Assembly: GCF_000314005.1 (NCBI RefSeq)
Contig: NZ_JH980292.1
Span: 4,562,121-4,626,120, forward strand
Origin: Spirulina subsalsa PCC 9445
GTDB taxonomy: Bacteria > Cyanobacteriota > Cyanobacteriia > Cyanobacteriales > Spirulinaceae
Length of the DNA: 64,000 bases
Reading direction: 5' to 3'
The notes below the pieces were generated by a model. That model did no database searches. It was not told the origin of the DNA and saw only the letters and a program-made list of their open reading frames with translations. Made by a program: the position numbers and the translations under genes. Positions 27,045 through 36,266 of the stretch are shown in pieces. The number at the start of each line of letters is the position of its first letter. Positions within the stretch are counted from its first letter, which is position 1.

Positions 27045-29843
27045 TTGAGTCTTGGTTTTCGTGCAGAACAACCCGTTTCTTCCTCTGGAGTTCCTATCCA
27101 GACCCCTAAGACAGGTTCTCAGATGAGCCGCGTTCTTTTAACAACAGCGATCGCCCTAGGATGGGTCATGCCCCTAGAAGCCTTAGCCCAAGGGCAACGC
27201 ATCGCCGTTGTGAGAAGTCCAGAAAATGTCAGACAATGGCCCGGTATTACCCAACGTCTGCAACAAGTCGGTGTGGATTATTGTGTCTTAGACCTCTCGG
27301 AAGTCCAAGGGGGGGCAACTCTGCAACAATTGGGGGTGTTGGTGTTACCCAATCTGGAAACCCTGACGGGCTCCCAAGTCACCACCCTAGATCGTTGGGT
27401 GAGAGAGGGGGGGAAAGTCATAGTCACTGGGCCCACAGGCAGCTTATCTCAGCCCGAAGTGCGATCGCAACTCCGCGCCCTCCTCGGGGCCTACTGGGGT
27501 TTCCCCCTCACCAGTCCCTCCACCCTACAACTAAATCCCATCGCCCAAACCGCTTGGCGCAGTGCTGACCCCCTCTCTAGCACCCTACGAGGTGGTGTGA
27601 TTATCCCCACCAATCGAAACAGTCAAACCGTCGCCGTGTGGCAAGCCGACGGCACCCCCCCCGCCGTCGTCGCTACCGGAGACGTAACCTTTTTCGGGTG
27701 GCGTTGGGGCAGTGATGAAGTGGCCAGCGTAGACCTTGATAGTGCTTGGTTACAGGCCGCCCTCCAACGTTATGGCACCACCCCCGCCCCCAGTGCCTTC
27801 ACCGCCCAATCCTGCACCGGAGGACGGGGCGCCGCCCAACTTCCCCCCTCCCCAGACCTAACCACCCCCACAGCCGGACGACCCACCACAGAACGCCCCA
27901 CCCTGGCCCAAAGCAGCAGCAGTCGTCCCTCAGCCACTCGTCCCTCAACCACAACCGCCGCCCCACCCCCGGTTCCCATTCCTCCCCCCACCCAAACCGC
28001 CCAGAACCTCCCAGAGGACGACGACGCGCCCTTTACCCCCCCACCCCGTCGATTTGACCCCAACCGACCCGGCACCCTTGCCCCCGCCGAAATTCGGGCA
28101 ATGCAGGCCGATTTAGAACGGTTAGTGGGACGGTATGAAAGCGCCCAACTGAGCGCCCAAGCCAGCCAAAGCGACCTAAACGGCACCCTAGACCAAGCCA
28201 TTGAACAATCCTTAAACGGTCGCGCCAATACTCGGCTAGCCTCGACTCAAGTCGCCGCCGCCCCGATGAGTAATGCCCGTCAAGGCTTAACCAACTTCCA
28301 GAATTATGTCGCCCAAAGCGACTATAACCAAGCGCGGGAACAGTGGCGACTGACTCAAGGCTATGTGTGGGATAATTACCCCATCTCCGGCGTAGTCCAA
28401 ACCCCTGAAACCCGCGCCATGTGGTTAGATCGGGGTAGTATCGTCCGAGCCGGTTCTGAGGCGGGTTTAGCCCGCATCTTTGACCGTCTGGCCAATGCTG
28501 GGATTAATACCGTATTTTTTGAAACCCTCAACGCCAGTTATCCCATTTATCCCAGCAGCGTTGCTCCAGAACAAAACCCCCTCACTCAAGGCTGGGATCC
28601 CCTAGCCTCAGCCGTGAAACTCGCCCATGAACGGGGGATGGAACTTCATGCTTGGGTCTGGATTTTTGCCGCGGCCAACCAACGCCATAATGTCCTACTA
28701 CGCCAACCCAACGAGTACCTCGGCCCGGTGTTAACTCGTAATCCTCAGTGGGCGAGTTTGGATAGACAGGGGAATGTTTTTAAGCCCAATACCCGCAAAG
28801 CCTTTTTTGACCCGGCTAATCCAGAAGTCCGGGCTTATTTACTCTCCCTGATTGATGAAATTGCCACGAAATACGAGGTCGATGGCATCCATTTAGACTA
28901 TATTCGCTATCCCTTCCAAGATCCGAGGGTCGGCCAAACTCATGGTTACGGTATGGCAGGACGGGCGCGCTTCCGCCAATTAACCGGGGTAGATCCGGCC
29001 ACCCTCACCCCCAATCATCCCCTCTGGGGTCAATGGACGCAGTTCCGCATCCAACAGGTGGATCAGTTTGTGGCGGAAACCTCCGAGTTGTTGAAACGCA
29101 AACATCCTCGGATTATCCTCTCCGGGGCAGTGTTCCCCTTACCCACTCAGGAACGCCTGTCTCGCTTACAACAAAACTGGGAGGGCTGGATTCAACAGGG
29201 ACAGATTGATTTATTAGTTCCCATGACCTATGCTCGGGATACGGACAGCTTTGAACAGTTGACCGAGTCCTTATTTAATCGGGGGATGACGGGGGCGACG
29301 CTGTTTTTACCGGGGATTCGGCTGTTGGGTTTACCTACGATGGTGACGGTAGACCAAATGCAGCACACTCGCAATTCTCCCACGGGGGGGTATGCCTTGT
29401 TTGCGGCACAGAATTTGAGCCTGAATTTGCAGCAGGTTTTGAATCGCAGTCAGGGTTCATTAGGACGCGGCCGCCCTCCGGCTTTAATCCCCCATCGTTC
29501 GCCCTTTAAAGCGGCTCAGGGGCGTTATGAGGCCTTACAACGGGAATGGCAGTTTTTAGTCACTCAGAACCGTTTACCGATGGAAGAACGGCAGATGCGG
29601 GAATGGGGGCGACAATCGGCGGCTGTTGCGATCGCCCTCGAAGAATTAGCCGCCCGTCCTTCCGCCCCCAACTTGAATCGCGCTCGTTCTGAACTGACCA
29701 CTTTTCAGCGTCAATTCGGCTCTTGGATGGGACAATATGCTCAACAATCCCCCTATCAAGTCCAAGCTTGGCAAAATCGCTTAGTGGGTATTGATGTTTT
29801 ATTACGCTATGGTGAGCAAGTGGAATTGAGACGAGAACGTTAG
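27045..29843 (+). CDS. Secreted GHL10 (DUF187) glycoside-hydrolase-like protein
   Basis: The 932-residue frame opens at TTG 27045, with AGGAG about 11 bases upstream. An ATG at 27123 gives a cleaner signal peptide, MSRVLLTTAIALGWVMPLEA then LAQ. Next is a GATase-like domain (about 45-190: IAVVRSPENV, VLVLPNLETL, GGKVIVTGPTG), a Pro/Thr/Ser-rich linker at about 260-345, and a DUF187/GHL10 TIM barrel from about 465 (MWLDRGSIVRAG, GINTVFFETLNASYPIYPS, HAWVWIFAAANQRHN, VDGIHLDYIRYP). GHL10 proteins are predicted to act on surface polysaccharide or peptidoglycan. It precedes PBP1A across a repeat-rich gap, which fits an envelope role. Confidence 0.82.
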   Translation: MSLGFRAEQPVSSSGVPIQTPKTGSQMSRVLLTTAIALGWVMPLEALAQGQRIAVVRSPENVRQWPGITQRLQQVGVDYCVLDLSEVQGGATLQQLGVLVLPNLETLTGSQVTTLDRWVREGGKVIVTGPTGSLSQPEVRSQLRALLGAYWGFPLTSPSTLQLNPIAQTAWRSADPLSSTLRGGVIIPTNRNSQTVAVWQADGTPPAVVATGDVTFFGWRWGSDEVASVDLDSAWLQAALQRYGTTPAPSAFTAQSCTGGRGAAQLPPSPDLTTPTAGRPTTERPTLAQSSSSRPSATRPSTTTAAPPPVPIPPPTQTAQNLPEDDDAPFTPPPRRFDPNRPGTLAPAEIRAMQADLERLVGRYESAQLSAQASQSDLNGTLDQAIEQSLNGRANTRLASTQVAAAPMSNARQGLTNFQNYVAQSDYNQAREQWRLTQGYVWDNYPISGVVQTPETRAMWLDRGSIVRAGSEAGLARIFDRLANAGINTVFFETLNASYPIYPSSVAPEQNPLTQGWDPLASAVKLAHERGMELHAWVWIFAAANQRHNVLLRQPNEYLGPVLTRNPQWASLDRQGNVFKPNTRKAFFDPANPEVRAYLLSLIDEIATKYEVDGIHLDYIRYPFQDPRVGQTHGYGMAGRARFRQLTGVDPATLTPNHPLWGQWTQFRIQQVDQFVAETSELLKRKHPRIILSGAVFPLPTQERLSRLQQNWEGWIQQGQIDLLVPMTYARDTDSFEQLTESLFNRGMTGATLFLPGIRLLGLPTMVTVDQMQHTRNSPTGGYALFAAQNLSLNLQQVLNRSQGSLGRGRPPALIPHRSPFKAAQGRYEALQREWQFLVTQNRLPMEERQMREWGRQSAAVAIALEELAARPSAPNLNRARSELTTFQRQFGSWMGQYAQQSPYQVQAWQNRLVGIDVLLRYGEQVELRRER

Positions 29844-29854
29844 GGGGAATAGGG

Positions 29855-29886
29855 AAGAGGGGGAGAGGGGGAGAGGGGGAGAGGAG
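29855..29886. repeat. Short G/A tandem repeat
   Basis: AGAGGGGG repeated three to four times with period 8 directly after the GHL10 stop codon. Simple purine tract, no function seen. Confidence 0.7.
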
Positions 29887-29905
29887 GCATTAAGACTTAT
29901 TACCG

Positions 29906-30080
29906 ATTCCCGACTCCCGACTCCCCATTCCCGACACCCTAGGGCGCAAGCATTGCGCCCCTACACCAATTCCCGACTCCCAATTCCTGACACCCGACAC
30001 CCGACACCCGACACCCGACTCCCAATTCCCGACTCCCAATTCCTGACACCCGACACCCGACACCCGACACCCGACTCCCA
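29906..30080. repeat. STRR-like heptamer array (CCCGACA/CCCGACT/CCCAATT) with 56-bp higher-order unit
   Basis: Period-7 repeats of CCCGACA, CCCGACT and CCCAATT. From 29971 and again from 30027 the same block of eight heptamers appears, giving a 56-bp higher-order period. Such short tandemly repeated repetitive sequences are known from cyanobacteria. The array is interrupted by the 31-bp hairpin repeat at 29937-29967. A minus-strand frame through it is low-complexity and not a gene. Confidence 0.85.
29937..29967. repeat. 31-bp dispersed hairpin repeat, second copy
   Basis: Identical over 31 bases to 4993-5023, with the GGGCGCAAGCATTGCGCCC stem. It is embedded in the heptamer array described at 29906-30080. 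Confidence 0.8.
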
Positions 30081-30279
30081 ATCCCCCTCCCCCCTTTTCC
30101 TACTGAGGATTTGAGCCGTTCCCATCCAGAGAGAACCCCATTTTTTTGTCAAAAAAAATAAAACGAGAACGTGCAAAATCCGGAAGAAGGTCATACAATG
30201 AGCAAAAATTAGCTACTGGCTGAATTAAAATTCAGTCCGTATCATGTTTGTGGTTGTGTGGCGTAGCTGAGGAGTTGGC

Positions 30280-32913
30280 GTGTCAAAGTTCATCCAAAAG
30301 CCGAAAGGTCAAGTCAATTCATTACAGAATGGCTCCAGTTCAATCGGGATGCCCCCCTTGTCTGTTCCACCTAAGACGGGGAAATCTAAGGTTGGCAAAT
30401 CTGTGGCTGGACAAGCTCAGGAACAAAAATCGACCTCTACTGTTTCTGTGCCATCTCCAGTGACGACCTCAACTCAAGGCAAAGACCCAACGTCTCAGTC
30501 CTCAGCACCCTCGGGAGATCAGGATTCTTCTAGGGGGATGAGAAAACAACTCACAACCTTAGCTCGTCGTCCTTGGCTGTGGGGTGCAGCCGTCGCTGCA
30601 TTAGGTTTAGGAGGGGCGACAGCCTACGGTTATCAAGTTTGGACAACTGTTGAAAGTCTCTTACCGGAATCGGTAGACCGGGTGCTGACCTATTCCCGCG
30701 AAGAAACCATTACCGTTAAAGCCTCAGATGGGACTGTATTACAGGAAATTGGACCCGTTACCCACGAAAAACTGACCATTTCCGAAATTCCGAACTTAGT
30801 CGTTCAGGCCTTTATTGCCAGTGAAGATCGACGGTTTTTAGAACATGATGGCGTTGACCCCCAAGGCATCTTACGGGCAAGTTTAGCTAACTTACGCGCC
30901 GGACGAGTGGTAGAAGGGGGGAGTACCATCACTCAACAACTCAGTCGCATTGTCTTTTTGAGTCAAGATCGAGACATGACGCGCAAACTCAAAGAAATGC
31001 GCATCGCCCAAAAAGTTGAGGACGAGTTCAACAAAGAACAAATTTTAGAACGATATCTCAATCTGGTGTATTTAGGCTCCGGTGCCTATGGAGTCGCCGA
31101 TGCTGCTTGGGTTTATTTTGGCAAAACCGTTAAGGAATTAACCCTCGAAGAAGTCGCCACCCTCGCCGGGATTACCCCCGCCCCCAGTCGTTATTCCCCC
31201 ATTCAAAACCCCGAAGTGGCCACCCGTCAGCGTAACCGAGTGTTAGAGCGGATGCGGGATGCCGGATTTATTAGTGCAGGACAAGCCGCGATCGCCATTT
31301 CCTCCCCCTTAAATCTCAACCCCCAAGAACCGAAACGCTTATACCGTAAAGTCCCCTACTTCACCGACCACATTCAAGAAGAACTGAGAACCATCCTCAC
31401 CCCCGAACAAATGGTCAAAGGGGGTTTAGTCGTAGAAACAACCATTAATATGGAATGGCAACAGGCCGCCGAAGATGCCGTAGCCAAAGCAGTCGCCCGT
31501 CACGGAGACGCTCAACGCTTCTCCCAGGCCTCCCTTGTGGCCGTTGACCCCAAAACCGGAGCCATTCGCGCCATGGTGGGGGGGAAAGACTATTTCAACA
31601 AAGACGAAAACGGGGAATTTAACCGAGTCACCCAAGCCAAACGTCAGCCCGGGTCAGCCTTTAAGCCCTTTGTCTATGCGGCGGCGATCGCATCGGGAAC
31701 ATCCCCCTACAAAACTATCCTCGACGCGCCCTATGTGGTCGATGGCTACGAACCCAAAAACTACAACGACACCTATCGGGACTACATCAACCTACAACAA
31801 GCCCTCGCCCAATCCGCCAACGTTCCCGCCGTTCGTCTGTTAGTTGATGTTGGCTGGAATCCCGTGATTCAAATTGCCCAAAACATGGGCATTCAATCCG
31901 AACTCAAACCCACCTACTCCCTCGCCTTGGGAGCATCCGAAGTCACCCTCTTAGAACTCACCAGCGCCTATGGAGCCTTTGCCAACGAAGGGCAACATCA
32001 TAAAGCTCACGGCATCAGTCGCATTCTGAACCAAGAAGGCGAAGTCATCTATCAAGCCAAAGACGAAGCGGAAAAAGCCCTAGACCCAGATTCCGCCAAT
32101 ATCATGAACTGGATGTTACAGTCTGTCGTGACCCAAGGCACGGGTAGCCCCGCCCGTCTCAGTGACCGTCAAGTTGCCGGGAAAACCGGAACTTCTGACG
32201 AGTACCGCGACCTGTGGTTTGTTGGTTATATCCCCCAACTCACCGCCGGAGTTTGGCTCGGCAATGATAACAACGAACCCACCCGAGGTTCCAGTGGAAC
32301 GGCGGCGGCCGTGTGGCAGGACTTCATGGCACGAGTGACCGAAACCGTCCCCCCAGAAGAATTCCCCGACCGACCTCAACAACTGAGCGGTCGCACCGCC
32401 TTTATCGAGGCCGAACCCCTGAAACCCAAACAGAGTTTCTATCGCCGAGTGCCTGTGGCGCAACAACAGCCCACCCGTCAAGCCGCCCCGCGTCAAACCA
32501 GAACCGCCACCCAAAGAACTCCCCAGCGTCGAGCAGCGACTCCGGCGGCAGCACCCAGTCGTTCCGCACCGGCTCAACAACCCGCCCGGCGACAAGCCGC
32601 CAGCCCCCCGCCTCGTCCCGCGCAGCCCGCCCGGCAGCAGCCCGCCCCCCAACGGACTCGCACTCAAACCACTTCCCCAGCCCCCCAACGGAGTACCGCG
32701 CCCGCTCGTCAGTCGGCTCCGGCCCCCGCTCGTCAGGCTGCCCCGGCCCCCGCTCGTCAGGCCGCCCCACCCCGCCCCGCTCCAGCTGCCCCGGCTCCGG
32801 CTCAAGCACCCGCCCAACCTCAAACCCCCCGCTTGAACAAACCCGCTCCGGCTGCTGCTCCAGCCCCGGCTGCTGCTCCGGCTCTGGAATTGTATAAACC
32901 GCCCAAAGAATAA
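30280..32913 (+). CDS. Penicillin-binding protein 1A (bifunctional class A PBP)
   Basis: A peptidoglycan synthase of 877 residues from GTG 30280. The cytoplasmic Ser/Thr-rich head (about 1-95) is followed by a membrane helix (WGAAVAALGLGGATAYGY). The GT51 glycosyltransferase domain carries catalytic Glu182 in ASEDRRFLEHDGVD. The transpeptidase domain has SxxK Ser459-Lys462 (QPGSAFKPF), SxN 512-514 and KTG 634-636. The last 160 residues are an unusual Ala/Pro/Arg/Gln-rich tail with repeated PAPARQAA units, probably disordered and perhaps cell-wall binding. Two long alternative frames across this tail are composition artefacts. The gene is monocistronic between repeat-rich gaps. Confidence 0.93.
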   Translation: MSKFIQKPKGQVNSLQNGSSSIGMPPLSVPPKTGKSKVGKSVAGQAQEQKSTSTVSVPSPVTTSTQGKDPTSQSSAPSGDQDSSRGMRKQLTTLARRPWLWGAAVAALGLGGATAYGYQVWTTVESLLPESVDRVLTYSREETITVKASDGTVLQEIGPVTHEKLTISEIPNLVVQAFIASEDRRFLEHDGVDPQGILRASLANLRAGRVVEGGSTITQQLSRIVFLSQDRDMTRKLKEMRIAQKVEDEFNKEQILERYLNLVYLGSGAYGVADAAWVYFGKTVKELTLEEVATLAGITPAPSRYSPIQNPEVATRQRNRVLERMRDAGFISAGQAAIAISSPLNLNPQEPKRLYRKVPYFTDHIQEELRTILTPEQMVKGGLVVETTINMEWQQAAEDAVAKAVARHGDAQRFSQASLVAVDPKTGAIRAMVGGKDYFNKDENGEFNRVTQAKRQPGSAFKPFVYAAAIASGTSPYKTILDAPYVVDGYEPKNYNDTYRDYINLQQALAQSANVPAVRLLVDVGWNPVIQIAQNMGIQSELKPTYSLALGASEVTLLELTSAYGAFANEGQHHKAHGISRILNQEGEVIYQAKDEAEKALDPDSANIMNWMLQSVVTQGTGSPARLSDRQVAGKTGTSDEYRDLWFVGYIPQLTAGVWLGNDNNEPTRGSSGTAAAVWQDFMARVTETVPPEEFPDRPQQLSGRTAFIEAEPLKPKQSFYRRVPVAQQQPTRQAAPRQTRTATQRTPQRRAATPAAAPSRSAPAQQPARRQAASPPPRPAQPARQQPAPQRTRTQTTSPAPQRSTAPARQSAPAPARQAAPAPARQAAPPRPAPAAPAPAQAPAQPQTPRLNKPAPAAAPAPAAAPALELYKPPKE

Positions 32914-32958
32914 ACGGGTTCATCAACAATTTCAAGGTATTGTTCCCCCCCTCTTGTT

Positions 32959-32986
32959 CCCCCCTTCCAAAGGGGGGCTAGAGGGG
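32959..32986. repeat. CCCCCCTT-AAGGGGGG palindrome after PBP1A
   Basis: CCCCCCTTCCAAAGGGGGG then CTAGAGGGG, the inverse-orientation relative of 5808-5836. It may also serve as a terminator stem for the PBP gene, though no T-tract follows. Confidence 0.5.
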
Positions 32987-33044
32987 ATAAGTCCCTTTAT
33001 CCTGAACGACTCAACCTGACCTAGAAGCAAAGAAAGAGAATCCC

Positions 33045-33280
33045 TGACATCCTCCCGCCGCTCAATCGAAGATTAGAGTGCGAGCCTTCTTTCGACATTA
33101 AGGTAAATTGCCGTCTGGCAACGGCTACAATGGAGAGAATGGTCGTCCCTGTGTTCTCATTTTCCCCCATGATAGGGCATCTCGTGAGAGAGGCACGGGT
33201 TAGCTCATCGTCACGAAGTGAACGCAAAGCGTTGCGTAGCAAAGCGTTGCGTAGCAAATGTTAGTGTCGGGAGGATGTCA
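33045..33280. mobile_element. 236-bp non-autonomous element with 13-bp inverted ends
   Basis: TGACATCCTCCCG at 33045-33057 is exactly complementary to CGGGAGGATGTCA at 33268-33280. Inside is a tandem duplication GCAAAGCGTTGCGTA at about 33230-33258. The GACATCCTCCCG end resembles termini of cyanobacterial IS200/IS605 elements, so this may be an internally deleted relic or a MITE. A 78-codon minus-strand frame runs through it but looks like untranslated element sequence. Confidence 0.6.
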
Positions 33281-33369
33281 CGGTAAAAGCCAAGGAAACC
33301 CATGATTTCCGATGGTGGGTATCATAGATTCCCTTAATTTCCGCATTTTTTATTAGATATTGCTTGGTT

Positions 33370-33963
33370 ATGTCTCAATCCCAAAATACAGTTATTGAAA
33401 TTTTAAAAACCTTGGCCTTAAGTGGGGTGTTGGCGGTAGGAGTTCGTCAGTTTGTAGCCGAAGCACGATATATTCCCTCCGAGTCTATGTTACCGACGCT
33501 GGAAATTGATGATCGGTTGATGATTGAAAAGTTAACCTATCGTTTCCGAGAACCCAAGCGAGGGGAAATTATTGTGTTTATCCCCCCCAATGAGGCGATT
33601 TTATGCAATCCTCAGCAGTCTTTACCGATTACAGATGCTTATATTAAAAGGATTATTGGTTTACCGGGGGATGAGATTGAGATTCGGGACAGTCAGGTTT
33701 ATGTGAATGGGAAACTGTTAGATGAGGATTATATTCACGGTTCCCCGCTTTATGAACAAGAACCGACGATTATTCCGGCTGATTCCTATTTTGTGTTGGG
33801 GGATAATCGCAATAATTCTTGTGATTCTCATGTCTGGGGTTTTGTCCCAGCTTCTAATATTATTGGTCGGGCGGCTCTGCGTTTTTTGCCTTTTAATCGC
33901 ATTGGCAATTTACCGGAAACGGTGCATTTTAGCGAGGAGCAACAAGAGACAAGTGATAATTGA
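33370..33963 (+). CDS. lepB: Signal peptidase I
   Basis: This membrane-bound serine protease removes signal peptides from exported proteins. From ATG 33370 it is 197 residues long: an N-terminal membrane helix (TLALSGVLAVGVRQFVA), Box B with the catalytic Ser39 in PSESMLPTL, Box D with the general base Lys93 in YIKRIIGLPGDEI, and Box E GDNRNNSCDSHVWG. The size is usual for cyanobacterial LepB, which often has two paralogues; only one is in the window. A TTG two codons upstream is in frame but the ATG is preferred. It lies just behind the 236-bp element, which may therefore affect its promoter. Confidence 0.95.
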   Translation: MSQSQNTVIEILKTLALSGVLAVGVRQFVAEARYIPSESMLPTLEIDDRLMIEKLTYRFREPKRGEIIVFIPPNEAILCNPQQSLPITDAYIKRIIGLPGDEIEIRDSQVYVNGKLLDEDYIHGSPLYEQEPTIIPADSYFVLGDNRNNSCDSHVWGFVPASNIIGRAALRFLPFNRIGNLPETVHFSEEQQETSDN

Positions 33964-33988
33964 TAATTGATAATTGATTACCTATCAA

Positions 33989-34645
33989 TTAGACGGTGGC
34001 CACTCCTACGGGACAGGTAACACCTGTTCCGCCTAAACCACAGTAACCGTTCGGGTTTTTGGCTAAATATTGCTGATGGTAGTCTTCGGCGTAATAGAAT
34101 TCCCCAGCGGGGAGGATTTCGGTGGTGATGACACCATATCGGGCCTCAGTTAGGGCTTGTTGGTATTCTGCTTTTGAGGCTTCGGCCTGTTGTGTCTGTT
34201 CTTCGGAATAGGTGTAAATGCCGGAACGGTATTGGGTGCCTACATCGTTTCCTTGACGCATTCCTTGGGTGGGATTGTGACTCTCCCAGAAGAGTTTAAG
34301 TAGTTGTTGATAGGTCACTACTTTGGGGTCATAGACCACAAAAACCACCTCGTTATGACCGGTTAACCCGGTACAAACTTCTTGATAGGTGGGGTTAGGG
34401 GTGATTCCGGCGGCATAACCAACGGCTGTACTATATACGCCCTCCTGTTGCCAAAATTTCCGCTCTGCTCCCCAAAAACAGCCTAACCCGAAAAGGGCGG
34501 TTTCCATGCCGGGGGGGAAGGGGGGGGTTAGGGGGTGTTGGTTGACAAAATGGCGATCGCGCACGGGCATCTTTTCTGACCGACCGGGTAGCGCTTCTTG
34601 TGCTGTGGGAATCGATAGTTTTTTCCCAAATCCAAATAAACCCAT
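33989..34645 (-). CDS. msrA: Peptide-methionine (S)-S-oxide reductase
   Basis: MsrA repairs oxidised methionine (the S epimer) in proteins. The 218-residue protein shows the catalytic motif GCFWGAE with Cys56, YAGGxxxNPTYxxVCTGxTGHNEVV-type core sequence (here [15 protein letters not shown] and [13 protein letters not shown]) and a resolving-cysteine tail, [15 protein letters not shown]. About 45 N-terminal residues precede the core without a clear export signal. It converges with lepB, 25 bases between stops. Confidence 0.95.
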   Translation of the reverse strand: MGLFGFGKKLSIPTAQEALPGRSEKMPVRDRHFVNQHPLTPPFPPGMETALFGLGCFWGAERKFWQQEGVYSTAVGYAAGITPNPTYQEVCTGLTGHNEVVFVVYDPKVVTYQQLLKLFWESHNPTQGMRQGNDVGTQYRSGIYTYSEEQTQQAEASKAEYQQALTEARYGVITTEILPAGEFYYAEDYHQQYLAKNPNGYCGLGGTGVTCPVGVATV

Positions 34646-34746
34646 AAAACAGTACCTTGTTGAATTCTGCCTAAGTGTTAACTAATGTAACACCCTCACT
34701 AATCTAACACTTTCACCCGGAGGATGGATAGGGGGAACAACGAACC

Positions 34747-35454
34747 TCAAATGTCATAATTATCCTGGACTGCGCCAGATTTTAAACCCGCGACGTTCCG
34801 GTAAGCGGCCGTCCAAATGGCATAAGTGAGGGGAAGGGAAACAAAGATCCCCAACCCACAGACTAAAAAACCTAAGAGATTAATCCCGAATATCGTAATA
34901 CTGAGGAGAAACCAACCGAACCAGTTACGACTCACTAATTGCCGACTGGTTTCCATCGCTTCCCAAAAGTTGAGTCTACGATCCACTATCAAAGGGGGAA
35001 CTAAAACATAGGAAACTCCTAGATAGAACCCCGGAATAATGCACAGAATTAAACCAATAGCGGTAAAAATAACGCTAATCACGCTACCTGCAACTAACTG
35101 TACAAAATAGTCAAACCCTCCGAAAAAATCATGAAATGAGCTAGATTGTCTTTGGAATCCTCGAATCGCAAGGATATAAAATCCTGCTTCTAGAGGGGTA
35201 ATAATTAAGAATTGCAGGAAACTTCCTAGCCAAGTTCCTCCCCATGAATCTGAAGCATCTGATGATAGTCTTCCTAAAATAATATCCACGGCCGTGATAA
35301 TAACAATAACCAAGAAATAAAACAAGGTACTGGTTATAAAAGGAGCAGCATTTTGTTTGAAGATTTGCCAACCTTGTTTGATATAATCTTCTAGGTGAAA
35401 AACATAACCTTCAGCAATAACTTGTGAGAGATTTTTGGGTCTATTATTCTGCAT
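34747..35454 (-). CDS. Integral membrane protein, tandem paralogue 1
   Basis: A 235-residue polytopic protein with about five hydrophobic segments (including LFYFLVIVIITAVDIIL, VISVIFTAIGLILCIIPG and LGFLVCGLGIFVSLPLTYAIW). The N-terminal MQNNRPKNLSQVIAEGYVFHLEDYIKQGWQIF and the IPGFYLGVSYVLVPPLI...NFWEAMETSRQLV region are shared with the gene at 35580-36266. Similar sequences in cyanobacteria are annotated as DUF975-like or uncharacterised membrane proteins; I do not recognise a function. It sits 125 bases downstream of its paralogue on the same strand, so a tandem duplication and co-transcription are likely. Confidence 0.8.
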   Translation of the reverse strand: MQNNRPKNLSQVIAEGYVFHLEDYIKQGWQIFKQNAAPFITSTLFYFLVIVIITAVDIILGRLSSDASDSWGGTWLGSFLQFLIITPLEAGFYILAIRGFQRQSSSFHDFFGGFDYFVQLVAGSVISVIFTAIGLILCIIPGFYLGVSYVLVPPLIVDRRLNFWEAMETSRQLVSRNWFGWFLLSITIFGINLLGFLVCGLGIFVSLPLTYAIWTAAYRNVAGLKSGAVQDNYDI

Positions 35455-35579
35455 GGGTTTTTAGTTGAATTCAACAGGCAAACAAGGCGATTCGTCGGTT
35501 GGGTGCAGCGAGGGGGAACCTCAACAGTTTTGTGCAGACTGTTGGGTTTTAGCCCTGAATCTAATGCGCTGAAGCGCAA

Positions 35580-36266
35580 CTACAAACCCTCTTGCGTACT
35601 GCCATATTTTAAGCCTGCTACATCTTTGTAGGCGGCGATCCAAATCGCATAGCTCAGGGGTAGGGAAACCAAAACGCCAAATCCACAGGCAAGCACTCCT
35701 AAAATATTAATCACTCCAACCAAAATACTTAGTACAAACCAAGAAAGCCACTTTTTAGTCACCAGTTGCCGACTGGTTTCCATGGCTTCCCAAAAGCTGA
35801 GGTTGCGATCCAGAATTAAAGGAATGACTAAGGTATAAGAAACAGCCAAATAAATTCCCGGAATAATACAGAGAATTAAACCAATGAGAATAAAAATTGC
35901 ACTGACTATGCTTGCTGCTACTAATTGAATGTAGCGTTCAAACCCTTTAAAAAAATCGCCAAATGATCTAGCTTGTCCTTTAAAAGTTTTGATTGCAATG
36001 ATATAAAATCCTGCTTCTAAGGGGACTCTAATGAAAAATTGTAGAAGCCCAGAAATACCACTACCTCCTCTTTGATCTCCACCCCCTGTTGCTTGATCAA
36101 TGCCCCCTATTACAATTAAAACAACGATATAACAAACTGTAGTAGTAATGAAAAGGGCAGCGTTGTCTTTGAAGACTTGCCAACCTTGCTTAATGTAATC
36201 TTCTATTTGAAAGTTGTATCCTTCCGCTACCACTTCTGAGAGGTTTTTGGGTCTGTTGTCTTGCAT
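35580..36266 (-). CDS. Integral membrane protein, tandem paralogue 2
   Basis: A 228-residue membrane protein closely similar to the downstream 34747-35454 product: MQDNRPKNLSEVVAEGYNFQ at the start, the LIGLILCIIPGIYLAVSYTLV helix, SFWEAMETSRQLVTKKW, and the ending LPLSYAIWIAAYKDVAGLK. The central loop differs (GGGDQRGGSG here, SSDASDSWGG there), suggesting divergence after duplication. No enzymatic motif is visible. A 5' leader of more than 300 bases precedes it. A degenerate copy of the GGTTGGGT repeat and a 35-base inverted motif separate the two genes. Confidence 0.8.
   Translation of the reverse strand: MQDNRPKNLSEVVAEGYNFQIEDYIKQGWQVFKDNAALFITTTVCYIVVLIVIGGIDQATGGGDQRGGSGISGLLQFFIRVPLEAGFYIIAIKTFKGQARSFGDFFKGFERYIQLVAASIVSAIFILIGLILCIIPGIYLAVSYTLVIPLILDRNLSFWEAMETSRQLVTKKWLSWFVLSILVGVINILGVLACGFGVLVSLPLSYAIWIAAYKDVAGLKYGSTQEGL

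Noticed and set aside
27746-28228. Pro/Ser/His-rich frames on both strands of the GHL10 linker
   Set aside because: Composition artefacts of a GC-rich, Pro-encoding linker in the real gene.
29971-30080. CRISPR array
   Set aside because: Period-7 units repeat without unique spacers, and no cas genes are nearby.
29890-30194. Minus-strand frames with VSGVGCRVSG-type repeats
   Set aside because: They are direct translations of the heptamer array; no start signal and no protein-like composition.
32116-32935. Long Gly-, Arg- and Pro-rich frames opposite and beside the PBP1A tail
   Set aside because: Explained by the low-complexity PBP1A tail read in other frames.
33021-33257. 78-codon minus-strand frame
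   Set aside because: Lies almost wholly inside the 236-bp inverted-end element; treated as element sequence.
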